From NCBI GenBank assembly GCA_964598025.1, contig CAZRAU010000075.1, forward strand, positions 1-16,075: a stretch of DNA of 16,075 nucleotides, written 5' to 3'. A program made the translations under genes and the position numbers. This DNA comes from JALGWN01 sp964598025 (GTDB lineage: Bacteria > Arandabacterota > Arandabacteria > Arandabacterales > Arandabacteraceae). Below are positions 1-6,699 of the stretch, piece after piece. The stretch's first letter is position 1; each line of letters opens with the position of its first letter. The notes beneath the pieces are model-generated. The model saw nothing but the letters and a program-made list of their open reading frames with translations, was not told the DNA's origin and made no database searches.

Positions 1-1539
1 GCGCGACTTAAGCTCCGGATGAAACTGGCAACCCAGGAACCAGGGATGGTCCTGAAGTTCCACTATCTCCGCGAGATTCCCGTCCGGGGTAGTACCGCTG
101 AAGATGAGTCCCTTTTCCATCATGAGGTTCCGGAAGAGGTTGTTGAATTCGTAGCGGTGCCGGTGCCGCTCATGGATTACGGACGTCCCGTAGGCGGCAG
201 AGGCGAAGGTATTCTCCTTGAGGTGGCATGCCCAGGCCCCGAGGCGCATGCTGGCACCCATCTGGGTGATATCACGCTGGTCGGGCATTGGATCGATCAC
301 AGGGTAAGGCGTTCCTGGGTCGAACTCCGACGAGTTGGCGCCCTCCAGTCCACACACGGTGCGCGCAAACTCGATCACGGCACATTGCATGCCCAGGCAG
401 ATACCGAAAAAAGGCACCCTGTTCTCCCGTGCGTACTTCACAGCCTCGAACTTGCCCTCGGTGCCCCGCTCCCCAAACCCGCCTGGGATCAGGATACCGT
501 CAAACTCCTCCAGGTTCCCGGCGGCCGCCTCAGGGGTAACCTTCGAGGAGTCAACCCAGGCGGTTTTCACCCTGACGTCATTCTCTATGCCTGCATGGAT
601 GAAGGCTTCGTTTATGCTCTTGTATGCATCCTGAAGGTCCACGTACTTGCCGACAATGCCGATGGAGACTTCCCCGCCGGGCTTCTTTATCTTCTCCACG
701 AGGGCAATCCAATCACCGAGATCCGGGTCTGCTCCACCGAGCCTCAGCATGGAAACGATGAGTTTGTCCATCCCTCCGGTATGAAACATCAGCGGCACCT
801 CATAGACCGATCCCACATCCCGGGCCTCGACGACCGCTTCCTTTCTCACGTTGCAGAAGAGGGCGATCTTCTCCCGGGCGTCCTCCGCCAGATGCTTCTC
901 GGTTCTGCAGATCAGGATGTCCGGCTGGATACCTATCTCGCGGAGTTCCCGCACGCTGTGCTGGGTCGGCTTGGTCTTTAGTTCCTTTGCGGCCGCTATG
1001 TATGGGACCAGGGTAAGATGCACGAAAGATGTGTTGTTCCTGCCGAGCTCGAGTCTCATCTGTCTTATGGCTTCAAGAAAGGGGAGGCTCTCTATGTCTC
1101 CGACGGTTCCTCCGATCTCGCTGATACAGACATCCACATCCCGGCTCTCGCCCACCTTGGTGATGCGCTTCTTTATCTCATCGGTGACGTGCGGTATCAC
1201 CTGGACCGTACGTCCCAAGTAGTCTCCGCGCCTCTCGCTGGTCAGGATCGCATCATAGATCTGTCCCGCAGTGACGTTGTGATTTCGGGTGAGGGCCTCA
1301 TCAAGAAACCTCTCATAGTGCCCGAGATCGAGGTCGGTCTCGGCCCCGTCGTCGGTCACGAAGACCTCGCCGTGCTGGAAGGGACTCATGGTGCCCGGAT
1401 CGACATTAAGGTAGGGATCGAACTTCTGGATGGTAACCCTAAGCCCCCTACGTTTGAGCAACATACCGAGCGAGGCCGCCGCAATGCCTTTGCCCAGTGA
1501 TGAAACCACGCCTCCGGTTACGAATACGTACTTGCCCAT
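1..1539 (-). CDS. pyrG: CTP synthase (PyrG), C-terminus cut by window edge
   Basis: Cytosolic CTP synthase: amidates UTP to CTP using ATP and ammonia from glutamine, the last step of de novo pyrimidine nucleotide synthesis. The frame stays open from the ATG at 1539 to base 1, giving 513 residues; the family is usually about 530-550, so only some 20-30 C-terminal residues are missing. The N-terminus has the synthetase P-loop motif VTGGVVSSLGKG (about residues 8-18). The class I glutaminase domain shows the nucleophile elbow GICLGMQ with Cys381. The His/Glu of the triad are in GCQFHPEL (His507, Glu509). E. coli PyrG has its nucleophile at Cys379, so the register agrees. The start overlaps the kdsB stop as TGATG, so translation is probably coupled. 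A clear Shine-Dalgarno is weak, which also fits coupling. Confidence 0.97.
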   Translation of the reverse strand, partial: MGKYVFVTGGVVSSLGKGIAAASLGMLLKRRGLRVTIQKFDPYLNVDPGTMSPFQHGEVFVTDDGAETDLDLGHYERFLDEALTRNHNVTAGQIYDAILTSERRGDYLGRTVQVIPHVTDEIKKRITKVGESRDVDVCISEIGGTVGDIESLPFLEAIRQMRLELGRNNTSFVHLTLVPYIAAAKELKTKPTQHSVRELREIGIQPDILICRTEKHLAEDAREKIALFCNVRKEAVVEARDVGSVYEVPLMFHTGGMDKLIVSMLRLGGADPDLGDWIALVEKIKKPGGEVSIGIVGKYVDLQDAYKSINEAFIHAGIENDVRVKTAWVDSSKVTPEAAAGNLEEFDGILIPGGFGERGTEGKFEAVKYARENRVPFFGICLGMQCAVIEFARTVCGLEGANSSEFDPGTPYPVIDPMPDQRDITQMGASMRLGAWACHLKENTFASAAYGTSVIHERHRHRYEFNNLFRNLMMEKGLIFSGTTPDGNLAEIVELQDHPWFLGCQFHPELKSR

Positions 1540-2306
1540 CAGGTCCCGTCCATAGCCTTAAGCGCTTCTTCGACCGCCGGTATGTCCTCCGGCAGATCGA
1601 CGTGAGGAATCGAGGACTTCACAAGCCCAACCTTGATCTTTATGCCTGCATACAGGGCCCGGATCATCTCCAGGCCTTCGATGCTCTCCAATTCGCTCTC
1701 CGCTTCGGAGGTAAAGGCGCGGAGAGTATCGGCGGTGAAACCATAAACACCGACATGCCTTAAGTACACCGAGGAGTCTAAATCTACATCCACACCCCGA
1801 TCAAGGTATTTCCGCGGAAACGGAATCGCGGACCTCGAAAAGTAGATGGCGTAACCCTGGCGGTCGAGCACCACCTTAGCCACATTCTGGTCAAAGAGGT
1901 CGTGGCGCCACCTGATCCTCGTGGCCAGGGTGCTCATGTCACTCCCCTCCAGGAGAAGCCGGGCACATGTGTCGACATAGGCCGGGTCAATGAGCGGCTC
2001 ATCTCCCTGGATGTTGACATAATGGGAGTGGGCGAGCCCACGGGCCACCTCAGCCACGCGATCGGTACCGCTGGGGTGCTCGGCAGAGGTCATCACGGCC
2101 ACACCCCCGAAGCCCTCCACCACATCCCTTATCCTCACATCATCGGTGGCCACAATGACTTGCGAGAGCAGGCGGGCCCGAGTGGTTCGCTCATAGACAT
2201 GCTGGATCATTGGTTTGCCGGCTATCCGGGCAAGGGGTTTGCCGGGAAAGCGGGTAGACCCGTATCTTGCGGGGATGACTCCTATGATACTGTGCTTGTC
2301 AGGCAC
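1539..2306 (-). CDS. kdsB: 3-deoxy-manno-octulosonate cytidylyltransferase (CMP-KDO synthetase)
   Basis: Activates KDO with CTP to CMP-KDO for the lipopolysaccharide inner core; a cytosolic enzyme that marks a Gram-negative organism. The protein is 255 aa, close to the family norm of about 250. Visible motifs are the nucleotide-binding IPARYGSTRFPGKPL near the N-terminus (residues 11-25), YVNIQGDEPLID around Asp102 (CTP/Mg site) and HVDLPEDIPAVEE near the C-terminus. The start is GTG at 2306, the only reasonable start ahead of the Rossmann-like strand. It overlaps the end of the fumarate hydratase beta gene by 8 nt. The 3' end overlaps pyrG by one base (TGATG). The next gene makes its co-substrate CTP, which gives the pairing metabolic sense. 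Confidence 0.96.
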   Translation of the reverse strand: MPDKHSIIGVIPARYGSTRFPGKPLARIAGKPMIQHVYERTTRARLLSQVIVATDDVRIRDVVEGFGGVAVMTSAEHPSGTDRVAEVARGLAHSHYVNIQGDEPLIDPAYVDTCARLLLEGSDMSTLATRIRWRHDLFDQNVAKVVLDRQGYAIYFSRSAIPFPRKYLDRGVDVDLDSSVYLRHVGVYGFTADTLRAFTSEAESELESIEGLEMIRALYAGIKIKVGLVKSSIPHVDLPEDIPAVEEALKAMDGT

Positions 2307-2862
2307 GTACCTTATAGGCCTCCTTACCCCTGATATAGAGGTCCTCTCCGAACATGTCCGTCGCCACTATGGCGGGGAAATCCTTCACTTCCATCCTTCT
2401 TATGGCCTCAGCTCCGAGTTCCGGATAGGCTATGACCTCGGCGCTGGTAATCGACTTGGAAATCAGAGCCCCCGCCCCACCGATGGCCGCGAAGTACACA
2501 GCCCCGTACTTCCTCATGGCTTCCTTGACATTGTCCCCGCGCGCGCCCTTGCCGATCATGCCCTTGAGCCCGTGCTTGATGAGGACCGGGGCATAGGCAT
2601 CCATCCTGTAAGATGTGGTCGGTCCGGCCGAACCCACTGCGAAGCCCGGCCTGGCAGGGGTAGGGCCGACATAGTATATGACTTGCCCGGGGAGCTGGAA
2701 GGGTAGTTCCTCACCCTTCTCTATGAGGTCCACCAGCCGCTTGTGGGCGGCATCCCGGGCGGAATAGATGATCCCGCTGATCGCGACTTTCTCTCCGATT
2801 TTCAAACCTTTGAGTACCTCATCGGTTAGTGGTGTCTGGATTCGCTTTATCTCGGCCATCAT
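2299..2862 (-). CDS. fumB: Fumarate hydratase class I, beta subunit (FumA C-terminal/TtdB family)
   Basis: Small subunit of the two-subunit, oxygen-sensitive [4Fe-4S] hydro-lyase that interconverts fumarate and L-malate (TCA cycle, either direction). The 187-aa protein matches the family in length and has the conserved stretches VAISGIIYSARDAAHKRL, GPTPARPGFAVGSAGPTTSYRMD, GKGARGD and FFAAIGG-like YFAAIGGAGALISKSI. Two adjacent ATG codons are possible (2862 and 2859). The second sits at better spacing from the GGGGG Shine-Dalgarno-like run. The alpha subunit gene ends 14 nt upstream. L(+)-tartrate dehydratase belongs to the same family, so the substrate is inferred from commonness rather than proven by sequence. 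Confidence 0.93.
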   Translation of the reverse strand: MMAEIKRIQTPLTDEVLKGLKIGEKVAISGIIYSARDAAHKRLVDLIEKGEELPFQLPGQVIYYVGPTPARPGFAVGSAGPTTSYRMDAYAPVLIKHGLKGMIGKGARGDNVKEAMRKYGAVYFAAIGGAGALISKSITSAEVIAYPELGAEAIRRMEVKDFPAIVATDMFGEDLYIRGKEAYKVRA

Positions 2863-2876
2863 AGTCCCCCGCAGGT

Positions 2877-3719
2877 TTAGATTATTCTCTCGCCGTGCCT
2901 CGTAGCATGACAGTTAAGGTTCACCGCAGCAGGCAGCGATGCTATGTGACAGGGATGGACTTCCACGTGGACATCCAATGCGGTCACCCTCCCACCGAGG
3001 CCCTGCGGTCCTACCCCGGTGTTGTTCACTCTCCTTAGGAGCTCCTCTTCGACATCGGCATAGAAAGGATCCGGGTGCCGCTCGCCCAGAGGCCTCAAGA
3101 GGGCCTTCTTCGCCAGGTAGGCACACTTCTCAAACGTCCCACCGATGCCTACCCCGACCACAATCGGCGGGCACGGATTGCCTCCGGCCTTATCCACGGT
3201 TTCCACTACGAAATTCTTGACCCCATCTATGCCGTCGGAGGGCTTGAGCATGCGCACGGCACTCATGTTCTCGCTTCCGCCGCCTTTGGGAGCTACCACG
3301 ATCTTCACCTTCTCCCCGGGTACCAGGGTGAGGTGGATCACCGGCGGGGTGTTATCCCCTGTGTTGACGCGCTTGATGGGGTCCCCGAGAATCGACTTTC
3401 TCAGGTAACCGTCCCCGTATCCTCTCCGCACGCCGTCGGCCACGGCTTCGTTGAGGTCCCCTCCCACCAGGTGGACATCCTGCCCGAGATCGATGAACAC
3501 CACCGCGAAGCCGGTGTCCTGGCATATCGCGATCTGCTCATCACACGCTATGCGGGCGTTCTCGAGCAACATGGAGAGAATCTCCTTCCCCGTTGGGGAT
3601 TCCTCCACATCCATCATCTTCTTGATGTACTCCACCTCTGCCCCGCCGAGCTCGGTATTTGACTTGATGCAGAGTTCCCTCACGGCGTCACTGATCTCTT
3701 TGACGTTCACCTCTCTCAT
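2877..3719 (-). CDS. fumA: Fumarate hydratase class I, alpha subunit
   Basis: Large, cluster-bearing subunit of class I fumarate hydratase. The 280-aa protein carries three cysteines at family positions for the [4Fe-4S] cluster: Cys66 in AICQDTGFAVV, Cys183 in GGNPCPPIVVGVGIGG and Cys270 in NLNCHATRHGE near the C-terminus. It also has the conserved APKGGGSENMS segment (about residues 143-153). The start ATG at 3719 has a GGAGG Shine-Dalgarno with 8-nt spacing. It is followed after 14 nt by the beta subunit. Tartrate dehydratase alpha (TtdA) is the main alternative. With Kor/Vor in the same window, fumarase is the more economical reading. Confidence 0.93.
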   Translation of the reverse strand: MREVNVKEISDAVRELCIKSNTELGGAEVEYIKKMMDVEESPTGKEILSMLLENARIACDEQIAICQDTGFAVVFIDLGQDVHLVGGDLNEAVADGVRRGYGDGYLRKSILGDPIKRVNTGDNTPPVIHLTLVPGEKVKIVVAPKGGGSENMSAVRMLKPSDGIDGVKNFVVETVDKAGGNPCPPIVVGVGIGGTFEKCAYLAKKALLRPLGERHPDPFYADVEEELLRRVNNTGVGPQGLGGRVTALDVHVEVHPCHIASLPAAVNLNCHATRHGERII

Positions 3720-3752
3720 CTAAGATGCCTCCATCTGATGTTGCGAGTACCG

Positions 3753-4406
3753 CTACAGCTCGTGTTCAAGGACGATGACGCGCCGGCCGCTCAAGTCCTC
3801 TTGCCTGATCTCGGTTTCTGTCGTGCCGGGCCGCATGGAGTCCCCGGCCAGTGAGAGGAAATCATCGACCGGTTTTATGGGGAAACCGAGCGCTTCGGTC
3901 TTGAAGTGCATGGGGATAGTGACGGACGGCGACAGCGCCTTCATGACGTTCACAGCCTCTTTGGGACCTATGGTGTAGAGACCGCCCACCGGCACGAGCA
4001 GTACGTCGACTCTGCCGATCGCCGCAGCTTCCTCATCTGAGAGGGTGTGGCCTAGGTCGCCGAGATGGCACACCCTGATGCCGTCCATCTCAATTACGAA
4101 TATGATGTTGCTCCCGCGGTCCTCACCCCGGCTTGTGTCATGGTAGGACTTGAAACCGGTGATTGAAAGCCCCGCCACCGTGTGCCTGCCGGCTTCGGTC
4201 ACGCACTGATAGCCCTCCGGCAGACCTTCCAGGCAATAGTGATCGTCGTGTCGGTGGCTGGCGGTTACGACATCGGCCTTCTCTTTGATGGGTTTATAGG
4301 CGACCGCGCCGTCATAGCTGCCGCTTCTGTAGGGATCGGTCAGAACTCTCACACCACTGTCCGAGGTAAGCAGAAAAGCGGAATGCCCAAGCCATTTTAC
4401 CTTCAT
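3753..4406 (-). CDS. Metallo-beta-lactamase-fold hydrolase (UlaG/UPF0173-like)
   Basis: A 217-aa soluble protein of the MBL superfamily, close to the UPF0173/UlaG-like group. The metal motif HxHxDH is intact at residues 51-56 (ASHRHDDHY). A second metal-site segment CHLGDLGH follows at residues 113-120, and a later histidine sits in IPMHFKTE. The N-terminal MKVKWLGHSAFLL is typical of the group. Members are often annotated only as MBL-fold hydrolase. Sequence alone does not give the substrate. The start ATG has a good GGAGG Shine-Dalgarno 7 nt upstream. It lies 87 nt after rpmA and 33 nt before fumA on the same strand, so it could be co-transcribed with either. I saw no clear promoter or intrinsic terminator in the 87-nt gap. 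Confidence 0.85.
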   Translation of the reverse strand: MKVKWLGHSAFLLTSDSGVRVLTDPYRSGSYDGAVAYKPIKEKADVVTASHRHDDHYCLEGLPEGYQCVTEAGRHTVAGLSITGFKSYHDTSRGEDRGSNIIFVIEMDGIRVCHLGDLGHTLSDEEAAAIGRVDVLLVPVGGLYTIGPKEAVNVMKALSPSVTIPMHFKTEALGFPIKPVDDFLSLAGDSMRPGTTETEIRQEDLSGRRVIVLEHEL

Positions 4407-4493
4407 GCTTCCACCTCCCTATGCTCGCGGTGTTCCTTGGACTAGAACCAAAGCAAAGAGTCTACCAGGACAGGCAAAAACCGAACGGTATGC

Positions 4494-4745
4494 TTAGGCG
4501 TAGACGCTGACCCGCTTCTTGGTCTTCCCCTGGCGTTCGAAAGCAACCGTGCCGCTGATCAGGGCGAAAAGCGTCTTGTCTTTGCCCATCCCAACGTTTT
4601 CACCGGGAAAGAACCTAGTACCCCGCTGGCGGACGATTATGGTACCGGCATTTATCTTCTGACCTGCGTACCTCTTGACACCGAGTCTCTGGGAATTGCT
4701 GTCACGCCCGTTGCGAGAACTCCCAACTCCCTTCTTGTGAGCCAT
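4494..4745 (-). CDS. rpmA: 50S ribosomal protein L27 (bL27)
   Basis: Ribosomal protein bL27, whose N-terminal tail reaches the peptidyl transferase centre. The 83-aa protein is full length. It begins MAHKKGVGSSRNGRDSNSQR and contains the core KINAGTIIVRQRGTRFFPGENVGMGKD. The mature-type N-terminus starts directly with AHKKG, so there is no cleavable extension of the Firmicutes kind. Consistent with this, no Prp protease gene lies between rplU and rpmA. It is spaced 14 nt after rplU, with a GGAGG Shine-Dalgarno. Confidence 0.98.
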   Translation of the reverse strand: MAHKKGVGSSRNGRDSNSQRLGVKRYAGQKINAGTIIVRQRGTRFFPGENVGMGKDKTLFALISGTVAFERQGKTKKRVSVYA

Positions 4746-4759
4746 TCCAGGGAACCTCC

Positions 4760-5071
4760 TCAGACCACGATTTCAGATATCTTCACTTCGGTAAAGGGTT
4801 GTCTGTGACCCCGCTTGCGCCGGTAGAACTTCCTCCGCTTGAACTTGTAGATCACTACCTTGTCGGATTTCCCATGGCCTATGACAGTGCCGGTAACTCT
4901 CGCACCTTCCACCGTCGGCGAGCCCAACAGGAAGTCCCCGTTGTTCCTAATCGCGAAAACGCGATCGAAGCTGACCGTCGAACCTACTTCGGCATCCAGC
5001 CGGTCCACGCGAACATGCTCGTCCGGCGAAACCCTGATCTGTCTGCCACTTGTTTCAATGATGGCGTACAT
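4760..5071 (-). CDS. rplU: 50S ribosomal protein L21 (bL21)
   Basis: Ribosomal protein bL21, binding 23S rRNA. From the ATG at 5071 it is 103 residues, the same as E. coli L21. It begins MYAIIETSGRQIRV and ends with the conserved KFKRRKFYRRKRGHRQPFTEVKI region. An upstream in-frame ATG at 5095 would add 8 residues. It is rejected because 5071 has its own Shine-Dalgarno (GGAGAGG at 5075-5081), the family starts with MYAII, and the predicted promoter would place the transcript start at about 5097. The rplU-rpmA order is the usual bacterial pair. Confidence 0.97.
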   Translation of the reverse strand: MYAIIETSGRQIRVSPDEHVRVDRLDAEVGSTVSFDRVFAIRNNGDFLLGSPTVEGARVTGTVIGHGKSDKVVIYKFKRRKFYRRKRGHRQPFTEVKISEIVV

Positions 5072-5103
5072 ATACCTCTCCGTATTATGATCCACTGGCT
5101 ATC

Positions 5104-5132
5104 TATGTAACAAACCCAGGCGGCTGTGTCAA
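5104..5132 (-). promoter_or_regulatory. Predicted sigma70-type promoter for rplU-rpmA
   Basis: On the minus strand a perfect -35 TTGACA (5132-5127) is followed, after exactly 17 nt, by a TACATA -10 (5109-5104). An extended -10 TG lies one base before it. The predicted transcript would start near 5097 and have a leader of about 26 nt. It sits in the 83-nt gap between the rng stop and the rplU start. This would let the ribosomal genes be expressed independently of the long upstream operon. Confidence 0.6.
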
Positions 5133-5154
5133 GTGGAAATGGCTGTGCGAACCC

Positions 5155-6699
5155 TTATGGCTCCATCAGATAAGTCAAGTCGTCTCCTTTTCGGGAGCCG
5201 CGGGCTACGAACTCTTCCCGTCTCAGGTTGGGATCGTCCTTCACATCGATTTCGATCTTGAAGCGCTTCTCCAGACGCACTATCCGCATGGCGCTCTCCG
5301 AAAGCATGTGGAAGGCCGCTTCGGGGTTGAGGTAGAGCTCTATCCTCTTCTCGGTGGACCTTCCCTTCAGGCGTCTCAGGCACCTCTCGAGCCGCATCTC
5401 TATGGACTCCAGCGACATGACCCTGCCGGAACCTCCGCAGTTGGGACAGGTGTCGCTCAGCATCTGCCCCAGGCTCGGCCGCACCCGCTGCCTGGTCATC
5501 TCGACCAGACCGATCTCACTGACCCTGAGGGTCTTGGTGCGCGATCTGTCGCGCCGGAGGGCCCCCCGCAGCTCGTCGATCACCTTCTTCCTGTTCTCTT
5601 CCATTTCCATGTCTATGAAGTCGATGACGATGATGCCCCCCAAGTCCCTGAGGCGCAACTGGCGCGCCACCTCGCGCGCGGCACTCAGGTTGGTCCTGAG
5701 CGCGGTCTCCTCCTGATCGCGGGCGCCCCGGTATCTGCCGGTGTTGACGTCTATGGCGACCAGAGCCTCGGTATGGTCGATTGATATGAAACCACCCTTC
5801 TTGAGGGGCACGATGCGACTCAGGAATTTCTCGGTCTCTTTTTCTATCTCATAGGCATCGAAGATGGGAGTGTCTTCCTTGTAAAGCTGCACGCGTGATT
5901 TCAGGTCGGGTGCGAAAGATCGAAGGTAGGAAACGATCTCCCTGTGCTCCTTCTTGGAATCCACGACAACCGCAGTCACATCTTCTGTGACCATGTCCCT
6001 GACCAGTCGCGTTATGATCTCCTTGTCCTTGTGGATCAGATTGGGCGACTTGACCTTGTCGGCCTTCTTCGACATCCGCCCCCACATCCTGGTGAGGAAC
6101 TTAATGTCGGCCAGGAAGTGCTTCCGGTCCATCCCTTCACCGGCGGTACGGACAATGAGCCCCATGCCGCTCGGTTTGAGCGGGCCCACTATGCCCTTCA
6201 GTCGCTGCCTCTCCTCGCGGCTTTCGATTTTCCTCGAAACACCCACCAGGTCGGCGCTGGGCATGAGCACCATGTATCTGCCGGGAAGCGATATCTGAGT
6301 GCTGACCCTCGGCCCTTTGGTCATAATCGGTTCCTTGGTGACCTGGACCATGATCTGATCACCCTTGTTGAGGACCTGTTCTATGAGCATGTCTCTGTCC
6401 TTGCTCACAGACGTCGTATCGTTGCCCTGCCTGCCCTCGAGCCTGTCCTCAATGTCTTCAAAATCCTTGGTCTCTATACTGAGATCGGAAACGTGCAGGA
6501 AGGCGCTCTTCTCATAACCAATATCCAGAAAAGCGGCCTGCATGCCGGGAAGGACCGCGGTTACCCGCGCCTTGTAGATGTCCCCGACCGAAAGTCGCTC
6601 ACCTGAGCGTTCGACCATGTATTCAACCAGTTGTCCGTCTTCCCTTATGCCTATCCTTGTCTCATTGGGTTCGACGTTTATGATGATTTCCTTCTTCAT
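5155..6699 (-). CDS. rng: Ribonuclease G (Rne/Rng family)
   Basis: Endoribonuclease of the RNase E/G family, acting on single-stranded AU-rich sites in rRNA precursors and mRNA; cytosolic. At 514 aa it has RNase G length, without the long RNase E scaffold tail. An S1 RNA-binding domain lies at about residues 37-125 (GDIYKARVTAVLPGMQAAFLDIG). The catalytic Mg-binding aspartates are Asp317 in VAIDVNTGRYRG and Asp360 in GGIIVIDFIDME. Their 43-residue spacing is the same as Asp303/Asp346 of E. coli RNase E. The zinc-link CPNCGGSG has Cys418 and Cys421. The ATG at 6699 overlaps the preceding radical SAM gene's stop as ATGA, indicating translational coupling. It is followed by rplU-rpmA, a common arrangement. 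Confidence 0.96.
   Translation of the reverse strand: MKKEIIINVEPNETRIGIREDGQLVEYMVERSGERLSVGDIYKARVTAVLPGMQAAFLDIGYEKSAFLHVSDLSIETKDFEDIEDRLEGRQGNDTTSVSKDRDMLIEQVLNKGDQIMVQVTKEPIMTKGPRVSTQISLPGRYMVLMPSADLVGVSRKIESREERQRLKGIVGPLKPSGMGLIVRTAGEGMDRKHFLADIKFLTRMWGRMSKKADKVKSPNLIHKDKEIITRLVRDMVTEDVTAVVVDSKKEHREIVSYLRSFAPDLKSRVQLYKEDTPIFDAYEIEKETEKFLSRIVPLKKGGFISIDHTEALVAIDVNTGRYRGARDQEETALRTNLSAAREVARQLRLRDLGGIIVIDFIDMEMEENRKKVIDELRGALRRDRSRTKTLRVSEIGLVEMTRQRVRPSLGQMLSDTCPNCGGSGRVMSLESIEMRLERCLRRLKGRSTEKRIELYLNPEAAFHMLSESAMRIVRLEKRFKIEIDVKDDPNLRREEFVARGSRKGDDLTYLMEP

Noticed and set aside
19..981. Long plus-strand open frame across the left end
   Set aside because: It lies antisense to pyrG, whose translation shows the full CTP synthase motifs. 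Long antisense frames are common in GC-rich genes.
4407..4493. Possible terminator after rpmA (ACCGTTCGGT followed by a T-run)
   Set aside because: The stem would be only 3-4 bp with a tiny loop, too weak to call.
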